Counted from the stretch's first letter, positions 1 to 9,055 are shown. The stretch: DNA of 64,000 nucleotides from Paenibacillus farraposensis (GCF_020736845.1 NZ_JAFFQR010000064.1:186001-250000), one strand, 5' to 3'. Notes: generated by a model not told the origin, from the sequence alone. A program made the numbers and translations.

Positions 1-46
1 TAACAACAAAAGCAATGTTTCCGTAGCTGCCTATTTTAGCTGCCAC
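1..46 (-). CDS. Start of a GpU-like tail protein gene (partial)
   Basis: Only the first 15 codons are inside the window. They begin with GTG (46-44) two bases after the stop of the baseplate V gene, behind a GGAGGGGG ribosome site. The peptide begins MAAKIGSYGNIAFVV, which resembles the start of P2 GpU-family tail proteins from Gram-positive phages. The position directly after D and V in a contractile-tail operon fits. The identification rests on only 15 residues. Confidence 0.5.
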   Translation of the reverse strand, partial: MAAKIGSYGNIAFVV

Positions 47-48
47 AA

Positions 49-618
49 TCAGCCCCCTCCAATCTCTTGATTAAGTACATCAAGCTTGCCCACAACCGTG
101 ACATTGCTGTTCATACGAACGGAAGGAGCATCAATGCTAAATGATTTACCGTTTATTTGTACGGTTTCAGCGTTAACACTTACCGTCTTGGCCTGCATAG
201 TCACAGATTCCCCATTTATTTGTACAGACTCGGCCTTGATGCTTACATCCTTGGCTTGTACGTTCACACTACCCACTGCATTAATTTCGATAGAGCCGGT
301 AGTCTTATCAAAATACACGTAGCTGCCATCCTCAAAATAGATACCACGCTGGGACTGATCGGCAGGCATATCATAGCTGCCGTCATATAGCGCACCAAGA
401 CAAACTCCATCTGGTCGTCCATTCCCGATAAAAATACATGCCACATTGTCACCCGGCTCCGGCATCGCATTGGAAAGACCCCAGCCAGTCCCAGTTGTTA
501 AAAGTGGCAGCTCGGGGGAAACCATGTCGTCCATGTCAGGGAAGACTACCCGAACCTTTCCCGTGTCGGTGTCTACACTGGAGACAACCCCGATTCTATT
601 TAAATTTTCATTCGCCAT
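49..618 (-). CDS. Phage baseplate assembly protein V (spike)
   Basis: The protein has 189 residues. Residues 1-80 form a Gp5/VgrG-type OB fold with the EPGDNVACIF segment typical of GpV and spike hubs. The C-terminal half is built of short repeats (SIKAESVQINGE, SVNAETVQINGK) that would form a beta-helical spike shaft. In the virion it would sit at the tip of the contractile tail and pierce the host surface. I chose the ATG at 618 because it lies 1-2 bases after the stop of gene D, indicating translational coupling; a longer reading from 723 would overlap D by about 100 bases. Downstream follows the U-like gene. Confidence 0.85.
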   Translation of the reverse strand: MANENLNRIGVVSSVDTDTGKVRVVFPDMDDMVSPELPLLTTGTGWGLSNAMPEPGDNVACIFIGNGRPDGVCLGALYDGSYDMPADQSQRGIYFEDGSYVYFDKTTGSIEINAVGSVNVQAKDVSIKAESVQINGESVTMQAKTVSVNAETVQINGKSFSIDAPSVRMNSNVTVVGKLDVLNQEIGGG

Positions 619-619
619 G

Positions 620-1804
620 TCACCACCCCAATACTTTCCTAATTTCCAAGTTGGTCGTATAGCCTGATCCACCAACTGCATGAGTAGCGGAAACGATAAT
701 ATACTTACCGTCAAAGCGACCAAATCCTTTGATTGTAATGGTCATCCCGGCTGCAAGGCTCACATTGCCCATAAGAGACAAAGTAGCTTTACCAGCCTCT
801 TTATTTTTTTCGCGCAGACTCTTACGGGCCGCATTAATTGCCTCGGCCTGTGAACCCACGCTTTGAGACACCTTTAAGATTGGGCCATCTTTTGGAGCGC
901 CTGGCGGACGATAAATAACCTTAATCGGCTTCGGCTGTTCCGCTTTATCCTTCTTTTTCTTGCCTGTTTTGCTGTCCTTGTCAGCATCCTTGGAAGTAGA
1001 TTCAGCTGTGGTCGCAGTAGACTTGGTTTTGCTCGTATCGTCCTTTTTGTCATCCTTCTTCTCGTCTTTCTTCTTGGACGACTTCTTTTTTGCGGCGGGC
1101 TGGTAGCTTACCTCGCAGCCTGCATATGCCACGTCCTGAGTAGAAAAGGAGAACCCATAGCTGATAATGTCCGACACGCCGCGTTCAATCGTCAAGGCTG
1201 GCGATTTTTGTTCATAAACGTATTCATCGAACAGGACAAGCTTTTTGCCCGTTACCTTTAGCGCTATGCCTTCCTGCTTACACAGGTCATTTAAAAAAGC
1301 CAGGTCAGACACATCGGTCTGGTCCTGGCGGTCGTATTTCGGATTGTTATGAGCCTCGTACATCAAGGAGAAGCCCGCACGCTTGGCGATTTCAGCAGCA
1401 ATAGACTTAAGCGTAACAGACTCCCAAGCCTTCGTTTTCTTTTCCTGCCGTACACTCGTTGTGACAGGAAGCGATACCGCTTTAATACTGACCGTATCAG
1501 GCGGCCCGGCAAAGTCAATCGAATCTACCTCGAAGCTTCCGCAATTAAGTCGCTTGATCTCTCCCGGCTTATCCCACCCTATTGTCTTTATATAGGCAAC
1601 TATCCTGTCTCCAGCACTTGGCGACCAAGGGCCAGACCATTTACGCGCCTTATCCTCAAGGTTAATTTGTAGATCGTCCAGCGTCCCCGGTTCCGCATCG
1701 GTATAAGTTAAATCCAATGAATAGTCGGACAACTCCTTGGTGATGTCCTTGCCGTTGTAATTTATGACGACCTGGGCACGTCTTGCATCAATAGTTTCGT
1801 CCAT
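620..1804 (-). CDS. Late control gene D / tail hub protein
   Basis: A 394-residue protein of the GpD family, which forms the trimeric hub above the spike. The N-terminal part is the hub beta-barrel domain. The segment with QDQTDVSDLAFLNDLC is typical of the GpD/gp27 fold. The C-terminal GMTITIKGFGRFDGKYIIVSATH part is also typical. Residues about 237-293 are an unusual low-complexity insert rich in Lys, Asp, Ser and Thr. The start at 1804 has a GGAAGGTG ribosome site and overlaps the end of gene X. It lies in the tail operon between X and V, as expected. Confidence 0.85.
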   Translation of the reverse strand: MDETIDARRAQVVINYNGKDITKELSDYSLDLTYTDAEPGTLDDLQINLEDKARKWSGPWSPSAGDRIVAYIKTIGWDKPGEIKRLNCGSFEVDSIDFAGPPDTVSIKAVSLPVTTSVRQEKKTKAWESVTLKSIAAEIAKRAGFSLMYEAHNNPKYDRQDQTDVSDLAFLNDLCKQEGIALKVTGKKLVLFDEYVYEQKSPALTIERGVSDIISYGFSFSTQDVAYAGCEVSYQPAAKKKSSKKKDEKKDDKKDDTSKTKSTATTAESTSKDADKDSKTGKKKKDKAEQPKPIKVIYRPPGAPKDGPILKVSQSVGSQAEAINAARKSLREKNKEAGKATLSLMGNVSLAAGMTITIKGFGRFDGKYIIVSATHAVGGSGYTTNLEIRKVLGW

Positions 1805-1805
1805 G

Positions 1806-2012
1806 TCACACCTTCCACGGTGGCAGGTCAGAGGCTGTTGCTTCAACTACAGAAACGTCTGGCATCTGGAGGATTGTACCTGCTGAAAAAACAGAAACGT
1901 CGATGTAGTCCAAATTAAGGTTCATAATCTGGATCATCAACGTTTCATCGGAAAATACCTTATATGCAATCATGTCCCATGTATCGCCTTGGATTGTTGT
2001 GTATGTCGTCAT
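1806..2012 (-). CDS. Tail protein X (LysM-like)
   Basis: A 68-residue protein starting MTTYTTIQGDTWDMIAYKVF, which matches the LysM-like GpX family (P2 gpX). Such proteins sit between tape measure and hub in contractile tails. The gene overlaps the end of the tape-measure gene by four bases and overlaps the start of D, so the three are translationally coupled. Confidence 0.88.
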   Translation of the reverse strand: MTTYTTIQGDTWDMIAYKVFSDETLMIQIMNLNLDYIDVSVFSAGTILQMPDVSVVEATASDLPPWKV

Positions 2013-4744
2013 AGGCTCGTCCTCGCGTTCTGCCGTTTCATGGCCTGATACTGCTGGCGGAAGGTCGGCTGCGCCGCCTGAACGGCCTGCTGCACCACTT
2101 CTTTGTCCGCGTTTCCTTGGATGGTGATGTCGAACTGTAATACGATGGAATCCCCGCCGTTATTATTGGTCGTATACCCCATCATCCGGTTTGTTTTCTC
2201 CAGCAGGTTCATGCTCCGCTGCTTGTTATTCAGCGGAATGACGGCTTCGGTTCCAGCCTCACCTGCAATGGACGGACCTGTAGTAAATCCGCCTTTAGCA
2301 AGCATCGGAATTTCCGGAATGCCTAAGCTGCCTACCGTTCCGCCACCTGCCCATTCAGGCAGATCAAAACTGAAACTACTTATTTTTTGGATAGCCGCAT
2401 TGATAATCCCAATGACCGAATTAAACGCTTCTTTAACAGCACCTGTTATGCCATCCCATATACCGACAGCAACCTCTTTTATACCTTTCCATGCTAAATC
2501 CCAATCCCCCGTAAAAACTCCTGTCAGGAAATCTATAACGCCGCCCAATACATCAATAATCCCTCCAATAATCGGTTTGAGAATATTAATCGCACTTGTC
2601 ACGACAGTAGTGATAACGGGCCATGCCCATTTGAATATAGTCACCAAGCTGTTTATAACTGGAGCAATGCCAGTATTGTATATTGCCATAATCAACCCGC
2701 CGACCTTGCTAAATAACGCTCCTATTTTAGGCAGCCATGCGGCTAAAACAGAGCTTACTTGCGGCAGCAAAGTCTTCGTTATATATCCAAAAACCGAAGT
2801 GAATACAGGTGCAAGCTTGCTGTACAAAGAGGATGCTAATTTTAAAACTAAAGGAATGATTGTGCTAAACGCCTGTTTCCCCATTTTCATAAGCGGGGTC
2901 AGCAGAGATGTAACGGAACGTAAGGCCGGGGCAATGCCTGATAGCATAGAATCCAATATAGGATTGACAGACTTTTGAAGCTCACTGACGTTATCTATTA
3001 TGCTTCCAAAATCCAAAGAGCCGTCAAACGAAAATGCCTCCTTTAGATATCCCATCATGTCGTCCAAAACGGGTTTCATGCTTTTAACGAAATCATCAAG
3101 TTTGCCTCTGACTCTATCAAATGTATCCACGACACCGTTCGATATCTTAATAGCCTGATCAGGGCTGAACCCAATGGACTGCAACCCTTTATTAATATCT
3201 TGCACACCGCTGATATCTCCGTTACCCATTAGGGCATTTGTCAGCAAGCTCCCAGCGCCCTTGACGATATTTTTAACAGCAGCTAATTTATCAAATACGT
3301 CAGACAAGGCTCCCGAAAACTTATATGCCTTGTCTTCCCCGACTCCCAAGCTGATTAAGAAATTACTTATACCAGTTGCAGCAGACATATCCCCTGTGCC
3401 AGCCATCGAATTAGCAAATAAATCTCCTACAGTCTGCAAGGCTTTAATAAAAGGTTGCATAGCTTGCAGCCCTCGTTTGAAATAACTCTTTATTTTAGGG
3501 ATAGCCGTTTCCAACCCTTTACCAAACTTAGTAAGCGCGGGTAATGCAAGATCACTGAGCGGGTATACAAACTCGGTTAGCAATTGCCGCCCTATGGATC
3601 GGAAAGCGTAGCTAATCGAAGAATATTTAACATCTTGTATTTCTTTCATGGTGTTTTTGGTAGCATCAAATTGTTTTCTAGCGTTCGTCATTGCCAGAAT
3701 AACACCGGACTCTACATCCTCCGCCTGTGTACCGAACAAATTGAGCATGGCGGTGTTTCTTTTGACAGGATCTTGAACCTTATTAATTGCAGCAGCCACT
3801 TGTCGGTATGCTGTCTGAGCGACGCTCCCTCCTGCTGCAAATTTCTTTTGCATTTGGGTTGCATTTAACCCCAGCAACTGATAAGCCTCAATGGTTGTTT
3901 TTGATCCATCCTTGGACCTGATTCCAAATTCCTTAATCGCGTCCCCAACTTTGTCCAAATTGAAGGCACCTGCATCTATACCTGCTTTAAATACATTGAA
4001 CATATTTTGAGCACTAAACCCGAGTTTAGAGAAGTACAAGGAATACTCATTTGCAGAGTCCAAAAGTTCCCCGGATTTGTCCAAACCAAGTTGTTTCCCT
4101 TGAGCCAAGAAGTTAAAAGCAGACTGATTGCTCAAGCCTTTGAAATTCTTTTGCAACGTGTCCACTGTTTTATTGACTTCCGGGATATCATCTTTAAAAA
4201 CATCGCGGAATATAAGCGCGTTTTTGGTTGCGTTCTGCAAATCCCCACCGGTTAGATGTAGTATCTGCCTGGTAGATGCCAACGCATCGCCAAGGTCGTT
4301 CCAGTCCTCACCAAGATTCTGATTATATAGTCCCCTGGCTTCTTTCTTAATGGCCTGCATATCTTTGATGCTTGTACCAGTGGATGCCGCATACTGGTTA
4401 AATGCTTCCTGCTGATCACCAATAGCACTACCGATATTGTTGATGGTCCCGGTGACTGAATCCAATATAGCCATAGCACCGGATACCTCGGCTACTTTTC
4501 GAAAAGTACGCCCAAAAGAAGAAGCGGCGCTGCTCAGTTTCCCGAACGCGCCGCCTGCTTTCTTGGTTTGGTCTGCAAGATCTTCAACTTCACGTCGTGC
4601 CCGATCCGGGCCGCGTGAATTTTGCAATTCTCGTAATTGACGTTGTAATTCCTCGACCTGATTATTCGCTTGATCAAACGCACGACGATATCTTTGATCG
4701 ACCTCGGCAATTAGGTTCATTGCTACATCATATTCATGGGACAA
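2009..4744 (-). CDS. Tail tape measure protein
   Basis: A 911-residue protein, the largest in the tail operon, as expected for the tape measure that sets tail length. Residues 10-75 are a charged coiled coil. The middle and the region about 600-780 contain long hydrophobic stretches that could enter the host membrane during DNA delivery. The C-terminal region carries AGEAGTEAVIPLNNK, a motif common near the end of tape-measure proteins. The reading starts with TTG at 4744 behind GGACGGTGAT; an ATG eight codons later is an alternative. It follows the E/E' genes, the classical order. Confidence 0.92.
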   Translation of the reverse strand: MSHEYDVAMNLIAEVDQRYRRAFDQANNQVEELQRQLRELQNSRGPDRARREVEDLADQTKKAGGAFGKLSSAASSFGRTFRKVAEVSGAMAILDSVTGTINNIGSAIGDQQEAFNQYAASTGTSIKDMQAIKKEARGLYNQNLGEDWNDLGDALASTRQILHLTGGDLQNATKNALIFRDVFKDDIPEVNKTVDTLQKNFKGLSNQSAFNFLAQGKQLGLDKSGELLDSANEYSLYFSKLGFSAQNMFNVFKAGIDAGAFNLDKVGDAIKEFGIRSKDGSKTTIEAYQLLGLNATQMQKKFAAGGSVAQTAYRQVAAAINKVQDPVKRNTAMLNLFGTQAEDVESGVILAMTNARKQFDATKNTMKEIQDVKYSSISYAFRSIGRQLLTEFVYPLSDLALPALTKFGKGLETAIPKIKSYFKRGLQAMQPFIKALQTVGDLFANSMAGTGDMSAATGISNFLISLGVGEDKAYKFSGALSDVFDKLAAVKNIVKGAGSLLTNALMGNGDISGVQDINKGLQSIGFSPDQAIKISNGVVDTFDRVRGKLDDFVKSMKPVLDDMMGYLKEAFSFDGSLDFGSIIDNVSELQKSVNPILDSMLSGIAPALRSVTSLLTPLMKMGKQAFSTIIPLVLKLASSLYSKLAPVFTSVFGYITKTLLPQVSSVLAAWLPKIGALFSKVGGLIMAIYNTGIAPVINSLVTIFKWAWPVITTVVTSAINILKPIIGGIIDVLGGVIDFLTGVFTGDWDLAWKGIKEVAVGIWDGITGAVKEAFNSVIGIINAAIQKISSFSFDLPEWAGGGTVGSLGIPEIPMLAKGGFTTGPSIAGEAGTEAVIPLNNKQRSMNLLEKTNRMMGYTTNNNGGDSIVLQFDITIQGNADKEVVQQAVQAAQPTFRQQYQAMKRQNARTSL

Positions 4745-4749
4745 TTACA

Positions 4750-4944
4750 TCACCGTCCTTTACGTCCTCTGCGTCCATTTGGTGCCTTGGGACGGTTTTT
4801 CTCTGCTTCTTTCATCCGTTTTTCTATCGCCTCGTTTTTTAAATTAACATAAGCTTCAAATGCCTCATGCCATTGGTATAGTTCATAAAGACTCTGGTCT
4901 AACCAAAAATCAAGAGGATTCCTTGTTTCGATGGAAAGCGTCAT
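4750..4944 (-). CDS. Tail assembly chaperone, frameshifted extension (E' equivalent)
   Basis: A 64-residue reading rich in charged residues at its C-terminus (NRPKAPNGRRGRKGR). It lies between the E-like gene and the tape measure, where lambdoid and P2-like phages encode the second, frameshift-dependent part of the tail chaperone. The reading is open upstream of its ATG back to the slippery site in E, in the -1 frame, with 17 codons between. It is therefore more likely translated as an E-E' fusion than as a separate protein. The ATG at 4944 has no clear ribosome site. Confidence 0.7.
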   Translation of the reverse strand: MTLSIETRNPLDFWLDQSLYELYQWHEAFEAYVNLKNEAIEKRMKEAEKNRPKAPNGRRGRKGR

Positions 4945-4979
4945 TATGATTCGTCTTATTTCTACTCCGGCCTCACCGT

Positions 4980-5315
4980 TTATTCCAAACCGAGCAAAAA
5001 ATTTTGAGCCATTGAAGTTGCACGCCCAAATACTCCGCCTGGTAATTCCTCAATCAGTTGAAACGGAACGCCTGCGGCTTCAGCGCATACGGCGGCCTGA
5101 AACTTCATGTTTACAGCTTTAACGGGTGAATCCATATCCCTCAATTCCAAACGTTCACTTAGAGCAATGAGTTTACGACCATTAATTTTGTCCCAATCAA
5201 AAACCAGTTCCGTGATTGGTTCTTGGTCCTCAAATTTAAAAGGCTTTGAAAATTTAAGAACATTTTTCCCCTCGTTATTTTCTTCTGCTGGGGTTGTAGT
5301 TTTCTTTTCGGTCAT
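4980..5315 (-). CDS. Tail assembly protein E (tail chaperone)
   Basis: A 111-residue protein in the position of P2 gpE / Mu gp41-type tail assembly proteins, between the tail tube and the tape measure. The N-terminal third is polar. The core PFKFEDQEPITELVFDWDKI fits this family. I chose the ATG at 5315 because GGAGG precedes it by eight bases; an ATG at 5330 overlaps the tube stop codon but lacks a ribosome site. The end of the gene carries the heptamer TTTTTTG, where about 188-residue E-E' fusion product would arise. Confidence 0.8.
   Translation of the reverse strand: MTEKKTTTPAEENNEGKNVLKFSKPFKFEDQEPITELVFDWDKINGRKLIALSERLELRDMDSPVKAVNMKFQAAVCAEAAGVPFQLIEELPGGVFGRATSMAQNFLLGLE
4995..5001 (-). 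other. Programmed -1 frameshift site (slippery heptamer)
   Basis: On the minus strand the E reading passes AAT TTT TTG, i.e. T TTT TTG, four codons before the E stop. A -1 slip here enters a frame without stops that runs through 17 codons directly into the E' reading at 4944. P2 uses the same heptamer for its E+E' product. The heptamer and open frame are seen; that slippage occurs is inferred from the phage family. Confidence 0.8.
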
Positions 5316-5329
5316 ATTCTTATCCTCCA

Positions 5330-5854
5330 TTATTTGCCGAGCGCAGCCCGGATTTTAGCGCCGAAATCCACTTCATTTACAACAAATACATCGTTGAATT
5401 TGTCGATTTCAATTTTAGTTACACCGTTAATTGTAATCTTGATATAAGTGACTTCATGTTCTACTGAATTATCCGAACCTGCAGCTGTCTCCAAACTGCC
5501 CATAGATAGTGTTTTTGGGGAACCTTTTATGGTTATTTTGATCGGAATAACGTCAATGCTACCTGTAACCCGGTTTTGACTCTGAATACCTGCACGCAGG
5601 TCAACCGTATGTGTCTCCTGAGCAAATAGGTCGAAGTAACCTTCTTCCCAAGTTGCAAAGTTGTATGTCACCTGCATGGAATCGGTTTGTCCAAGCGTAG
5701 CAACGTTCACAGTGCCGTTAATTCCAGCACCTGTGACATCATCAGCAAGCATAGCAATGTCCGGCAAATCAACCGTAGTTGTCCCAAGGTATTGGCTACC
5801 GTTACGTATAGCTTCATACTTAATTGTCCGCAAATTAATTCTTTCTTGGCTCAA
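5330..5854 (-). CDS. Major tail tube protein (FII)
   Basis: A 174-residue protein of the P2 FII tail tube family, forming the inner tube of the contractile tail. The pattern of a leading MSQERINLRTIKYEAIRNG and the segment ITIKGSPKTLSMGSLE is typical. Translation begins with TTG at 5854 behind GGAGGG at a spacing of eight. It follows the sheath gene with a 15-base gap and precedes E, as in P2. Confidence 0.88.
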   Translation of the reverse strand: MSQERINLRTIKYEAIRNGSQYLGTTTVDLPDIAMLADDVTGAGINGTVNVATLGQTDSMQVTYNFATWEEGYFDLFAQETHTVDLRAGIQSQNRVTGSIDVIPIKITIKGSPKTLSMGSLETAAGSDNSVEHEVTYIKITINGVTKIEIDKFNDVFVVNEVDFGAKIRAALGK

Positions 5855-5869
5855 AGTTCAGCCCTCCCT

Positions 5870-7324
5870 TTACGCTGCCGTAGCGAATAGCGCAGCAAAG
5901 TAAGATGCATCGTATTCCAGCACAAAATCAATGTCCTGTGCCGGAGACGGTGGTGTAACGTAGACATGAAACTTCATCTTCCCATCCATCAGTGCGGAGA
6001 CAGGGTTTTCAGACGCATTAAATTCCACGCGTCCACCCAAAATGTACCCGGCAGCAGCCAGGCCATTAAGCCAGAAATTCACTGCATCCGTAATCGACTC
6101 AATCAGACGCTTGTCGGTGGAACCGTCTAGGTATTTCCAGTAGGTGAGTGTCAAGGTGTTGCCAATCCAATCGAACATACGTCGCACCGGAATGAACGAC
6201 GACTGTGGGTCTTTTTGATCCGGATATACGCCAGTGCGGTTACCCCAAAGTACAAAGCCGCCGACAAAATTTAATGCCGTGACAATACCATTTGCATTAA
6301 GGTATTGTGCTTGCTGTGGTCCAAGAGCAATCGTCCTGGTATCCGTTTTTGTTCCGTCAATCTTTGCCGATTTATTTGATGGCGAAGCCGATGGAACTCC
6401 GCCATTATTTACGTCGGTTTGTACAATTACCGCAGATGCTACAGTGGAAGAATGATATGTGCGGTCAGCATAAGTAAAAAGCGGATAGGTGTTTATCTGA
6501 CGCGGATTAGTATAAGCATTCGTTTTTTTCCACGCAGGCGTATCAGTGTATACAAGCTCGCTCGATAGATCAGTAATTGCCTGTGCTTTGAAGTGTCCAC
6601 CGTTGAGGCTAGCTGCCTTTTCGGTCATTACTGCTGCAACGGTTGGATTTTGCGAAAATCCCGGTGCAGCGATCAAAGCGGGAACGATTCGGAACAGCGG
6701 GAATACCTGGTCAAGTAGTTCAAGCCCTGTAGCCTCGCCTGTAGCCTCCACAACGCCGCCGATAAGGTCCGCTGCTGTCACTTTGCTGCGGTCCAGTTTA
6801 GAGTATGAAATTTTAACGGCGCTGTTGGATGTCAGAGCGCCAGAAGCAATGCGGGATACTACGAGATTGCCGGAAGTATTAAAGCTCACGCTGTAGTCCT
6901 TCCCTGCTGTGTAAGTGGTCGCTCCGTCATCTGAGGTGACGACCACAGACGATTTAATAATTCCTTGCACCGCTACAGTTACCACACCATCAGTCAACGT
7001 AAAGATGGACGCGGCTACCGTTGCATTATGTTTAGTTGGGTCCAGGACATTCACGAACACAACTGGCGATAGCTTCGCAATCTTAAAAAAGTAATGTGTA
7101 AATTCAGACAGTGTGAAGCTTTCCCAGTCGTCCGAGTATCCAAAAGCAGCAACCACATCATCCCGGCTTTTGCACAGGATTGGTTTATTTACTGGCGCAT
7201 CCTCCAGAGTTGTTAGATTGATTGGAGCCGTGCCGAATACGACTGGCAAAGTAATATTCAAAGGTACTGGCGTAATAACTTCCGCTGGCTGTTCGCTAAC
7301 AAAAATGCCGTGACGTTCTTCCAA
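5870..7324 (-). CDS. Tail sheath protein (FI)
   Basis: A 484-residue tail sheath protein. The N-terminus MEERHGIFVSEQPAEVITPV and the C-terminal domain with FVPVRRMFDWIGNTLTLTYW and NFWLNGLAAAGYILGG are diagnostic of contractile sheath proteins, which shorten around the tube to drive injection. It starts with TTG (7324) behind AGGAGG at a spacing of eight bases. It directly precedes the tube gene. The size is normal for the family. Confidence 0.93.
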   Translation of the reverse strand: MEERHGIFVSEQPAEVITPVPLNITLPVVFGTAPINLTTLEDAPVNKPILCKSRDDVVAAFGYSDDWESFTLSEFTHYFFKIAKLSPVVFVNVLDPTKHNATVAASIFTLTDGVVTVAVQGIIKSSVVVTSDDGATTYTAGKDYSVSFNTSGNLVVSRIASGALTSNSAVKISYSKLDRSKVTAADLIGGVVEATGEATGLELLDQVFPLFRIVPALIAAPGFSQNPTVAAVMTEKAASLNGGHFKAQAITDLSSELVYTDTPAWKKTNAYTNPRQINTYPLFTYADRTYHSSTVASAVIVQTDVNNGGVPSASPSNKSAKIDGTKTDTRTIALGPQQAQYLNANGIVTALNFVGGFVLWGNRTGVYPDQKDPQSSFIPVRRMFDWIGNTLTLTYWKYLDGSTDKRLIESITDAVNFWLNGLAAAGYILGGRVEFNASENPVSALMDGKMKFHVYVTPPSPAQDIDFVLEYDASYFAALFATAA

Positions 7325-7325
7325 T

Positions 7326-7676
7326 TTAGATTCCTCCTTTTACTGCCGAAATGACAGCAGCATAGGCAATTTGTAGTGAGCTTCCTGGCATGGACAACGA
7401 CGCTTTCGACGCAGCCAACTCGGCTACAGGCACGAAAAGCTGCCGTATTTCTGGTGCCTTCTCCGCCACATCTTCCAAATATGCCGGGAAGCCATCGCGA
7501 ACAATAAGAGACTTCGCCAGCCGCCCTCCGGGCAAGTTCGGGCCGATATATATAAGTTGCTCTGGCTCAATAGCGGTCTTACCTGCTTGAGCGACTTTTT
7601 CAGTCGAAGCAATAGCGCGCCGCGTTTTCGGCTCCACAGCTTCCTGTTTTCCTTGCTCTTTATCCAAAATAAACAT
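7326..7676 (-). CDS. Phage protein of unknown function before the sheath gene
   Basis: A 116-residue protein that I do not recognise. The N-terminal 35 residues are polar and the remainder contains a GPNLPGGRLAKSLIVRDGFPAYLED segment. It overlaps the preceding gene by 17 bases and ends one base before the sheath start, so it is surely part of the tail operon. A TTG at 7667 has better spacing from AGAGG than the ATG at 7676. Proteins in this position often help assemble the connector or sheath, but the sequence does not show this. Confidence 0.65.
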   Translation of the reverse strand: MFILDKEQGKQEAVEPKTRRAIASTEKVAQAGKTAIEPEQLIYIGPNLPGGRLAKSLIVRDGFPAYLEDVAEKAPEIRQLFVPVAELAASKASLSMPGSSLQIAYAAVISAVKGGI

Positions 7677-8130
7677 CCTCTCTACTTATGCCTGGTATTT
7701 TCCACGTCATATTTACGTAGCCGAAAAAATACGGAGCTAAGTCTTCTTCATCAAATAAGGAACATGTCAGGGGGAAATCCAGTTCAAACATTCGGTCTAA
7801 AATCGGATGAGTTAAAAATGCATGCCGAATACGCTGGAGGATGTTTTGAATCGTTCTTTCCCCCTGCATATCTAACGATTCATCAAAAATCCCCACACTA
7901 AGAAGCATGGAACAAGACGACTGGACCTCATGTCCTTGATCCGTCGTCTCACCAAATCGAACAGTGATAAAAGGGAAGTGATCACGGTCGTCCTGCTCGT
8001 TCTTCGCTGGTAGGTTCTGAGCATAAATGTTTAGTGGAACCATTTCATATCGAGCATTCATGTATTCCGAATCAGCAAAAAGACGCTTTAGTTTAGCTAC
8101 TAAAGCGTCTTGCAGTACAAACGGTGTCAT
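7660..8130 (-). CDS. Probable tail terminator / completion protein
   Basis: A 156-residue protein beginning MTPFVLQDALVAKLKRLF with the pattern FPFITVRFGETTD in the middle. It sits between the Z-like gene and the sheath region, where head-tail completion proteins are encoded. Start and stop codons overlap those of its neighbours, typical of coupled morphogenesis genes. Assignment to tail terminators rests mainly on position and size. Confidence 0.5.
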   Translation of the reverse strand: MTPFVLQDALVAKLKRLFADSEYMNARYEMVPLNIYAQNLPAKNEQDDRDHFPFITVRFGETTDQGHEVQSSCSMLLSVGIFDESLDMQGERTIQNILQRIRHAFLTHPILDRMFELDFPLTCSLFDEEDLAPYFFGYVNMTWKIPGISREDVYFG

Positions 8131-8675
8131 TATCCGCCCAACTCCCTATTTAATTCATGCTCAAGCCGCTGCGCATATAAAATACGTGCCTTTCGCTCCA
8201 CTGACTCTCGAATTTGCACATTATTGAACATTTCTGGAGCCGGGGGACCAAATAACCGTTTGATGGGTAACCTCTGTCTCCCCTCGCGCACAAAAATTTT
8301 AACCCCGTTTTTGTCAGCTGCAAAAGCGCCTGGAACCTTCTTCATTCCACCCTTTTTAACCGCGACCTTTAGCACTTTTGGCCGCTTACCTGTCGTTCGG
8401 CGGGGTGAAAATTTGTATTTATCCAGCCCTGTGCCTCGGCTGCGGGAACGTATAGTAGCAGACAAGCTTCCTTTGTCAGCTTTTTTTATAGAAAAGGTGC
8501 TACCTAAGTCCCCGGCCTTGATGACATATTGTTCTCGTATTTCCTTGCTGGCGTTTGTCTTTGCGTTCTGAGCGACCCGATTAAGCGCCCGATACATAGC
8601 GACTTTCGTTTTCTTTTTGACTTCATGAAGGTGCCGTTGCGCTTCTCTTAAAGCAGAGGTGTCAATTTCAATCAT
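8130..8675 (-). CDS. Minor tail protein Z-like
   Basis: A 181-residue, strongly basic protein. MYRALNRVAQNAKTNASKEI and the later IFVREGRQRLPIKRLFGP segment match prophage minor tail protein Z (GPZ family), which acts at the junction of tail and head. Its start ATG overlaps the stop of the preceding gene (ATGA). Confidence 0.72.
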   Translation of the reverse strand: MIEIDTSALREAQRHLHEVKKKTKVAMYRALNRVAQNAKTNASKEIREQYVIKAGDLGSTFSIKKADKGSLSATIRSRSRGTGLDKYKFSPRRTTGKRPKVLKVAVKKGGMKKVPGAFAADKNGVKIFVREGRQRLPIKRLFGPPAPEMFNNVQIRESVERKARILYAQRLEHELNRELGG

Positions 8676-9055
8676 GACCCTTTACGCCCCAGAGTTACAG
8701 TTATCATGTTCCCATCATCCTGTAGATCCGCAACGGTGTAGACGCGACTGTCAAATTTCATTTTGCTCTGCAGGACTGGAAGCCTACCAAAGTGTAGGAA
8801 GAAGTCGGCACGCTGAGCATAAAACAAAAGATCGGCATCGTATACGCCATCCGTTGGATTCGAGGCGCTACTTTTCCGATCTCTCAGTTCATCATCATCT
8901 ACAGTAACCAACATTCTGACAGGAGGGGCAGGAGGGGCAGGTAACCCATTTTTTGGCGGACTCATAAAAGATATTTCATGCCAATCCGCAAACTCTTTCT
9001 CGTTCAGAAAAACATCCTTCACATCCTTCTCAAGCTGATCCTTAAACGAGCGCAT
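8672..9055 (-). CDS. Head-tail attachment protein (lambda FII-like)
   Basis: A 127-residue protein in the connector region. I chose the ATG at 9055 (MRSFKDQLEKDVKDVFLN) because the longer upstream reading overlaps the preceding gene. A small beta-barrel pattern with DADLLFYAQRADF and MITVTLGRKG suggests a relation to lambda gpFII, the head-tail attachment protein. The order capsid, small protein, FII-like, Z-like is the lambda order. Confidence 0.55.
   Translation of the reverse strand: MRSFKDQLEKDVKDVFLNEKEFADWHEISFMSPPKNGLPAPPAPPVRMLVTVDDDELRDRKSSASNPTDGVYDADLLFYAQRADFFLHFGRLPVLQSKMKFDSRVYTVADLQDDGNMITVTLGRKGS

Noticed and set aside
2103..2978. Open frame of 291 codons opposite the tape-measure gene
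   Set aside because: It is antisense to a clear gene, has no ribosome site and an unnatural composition; it is open only because of codon use on the other strand.
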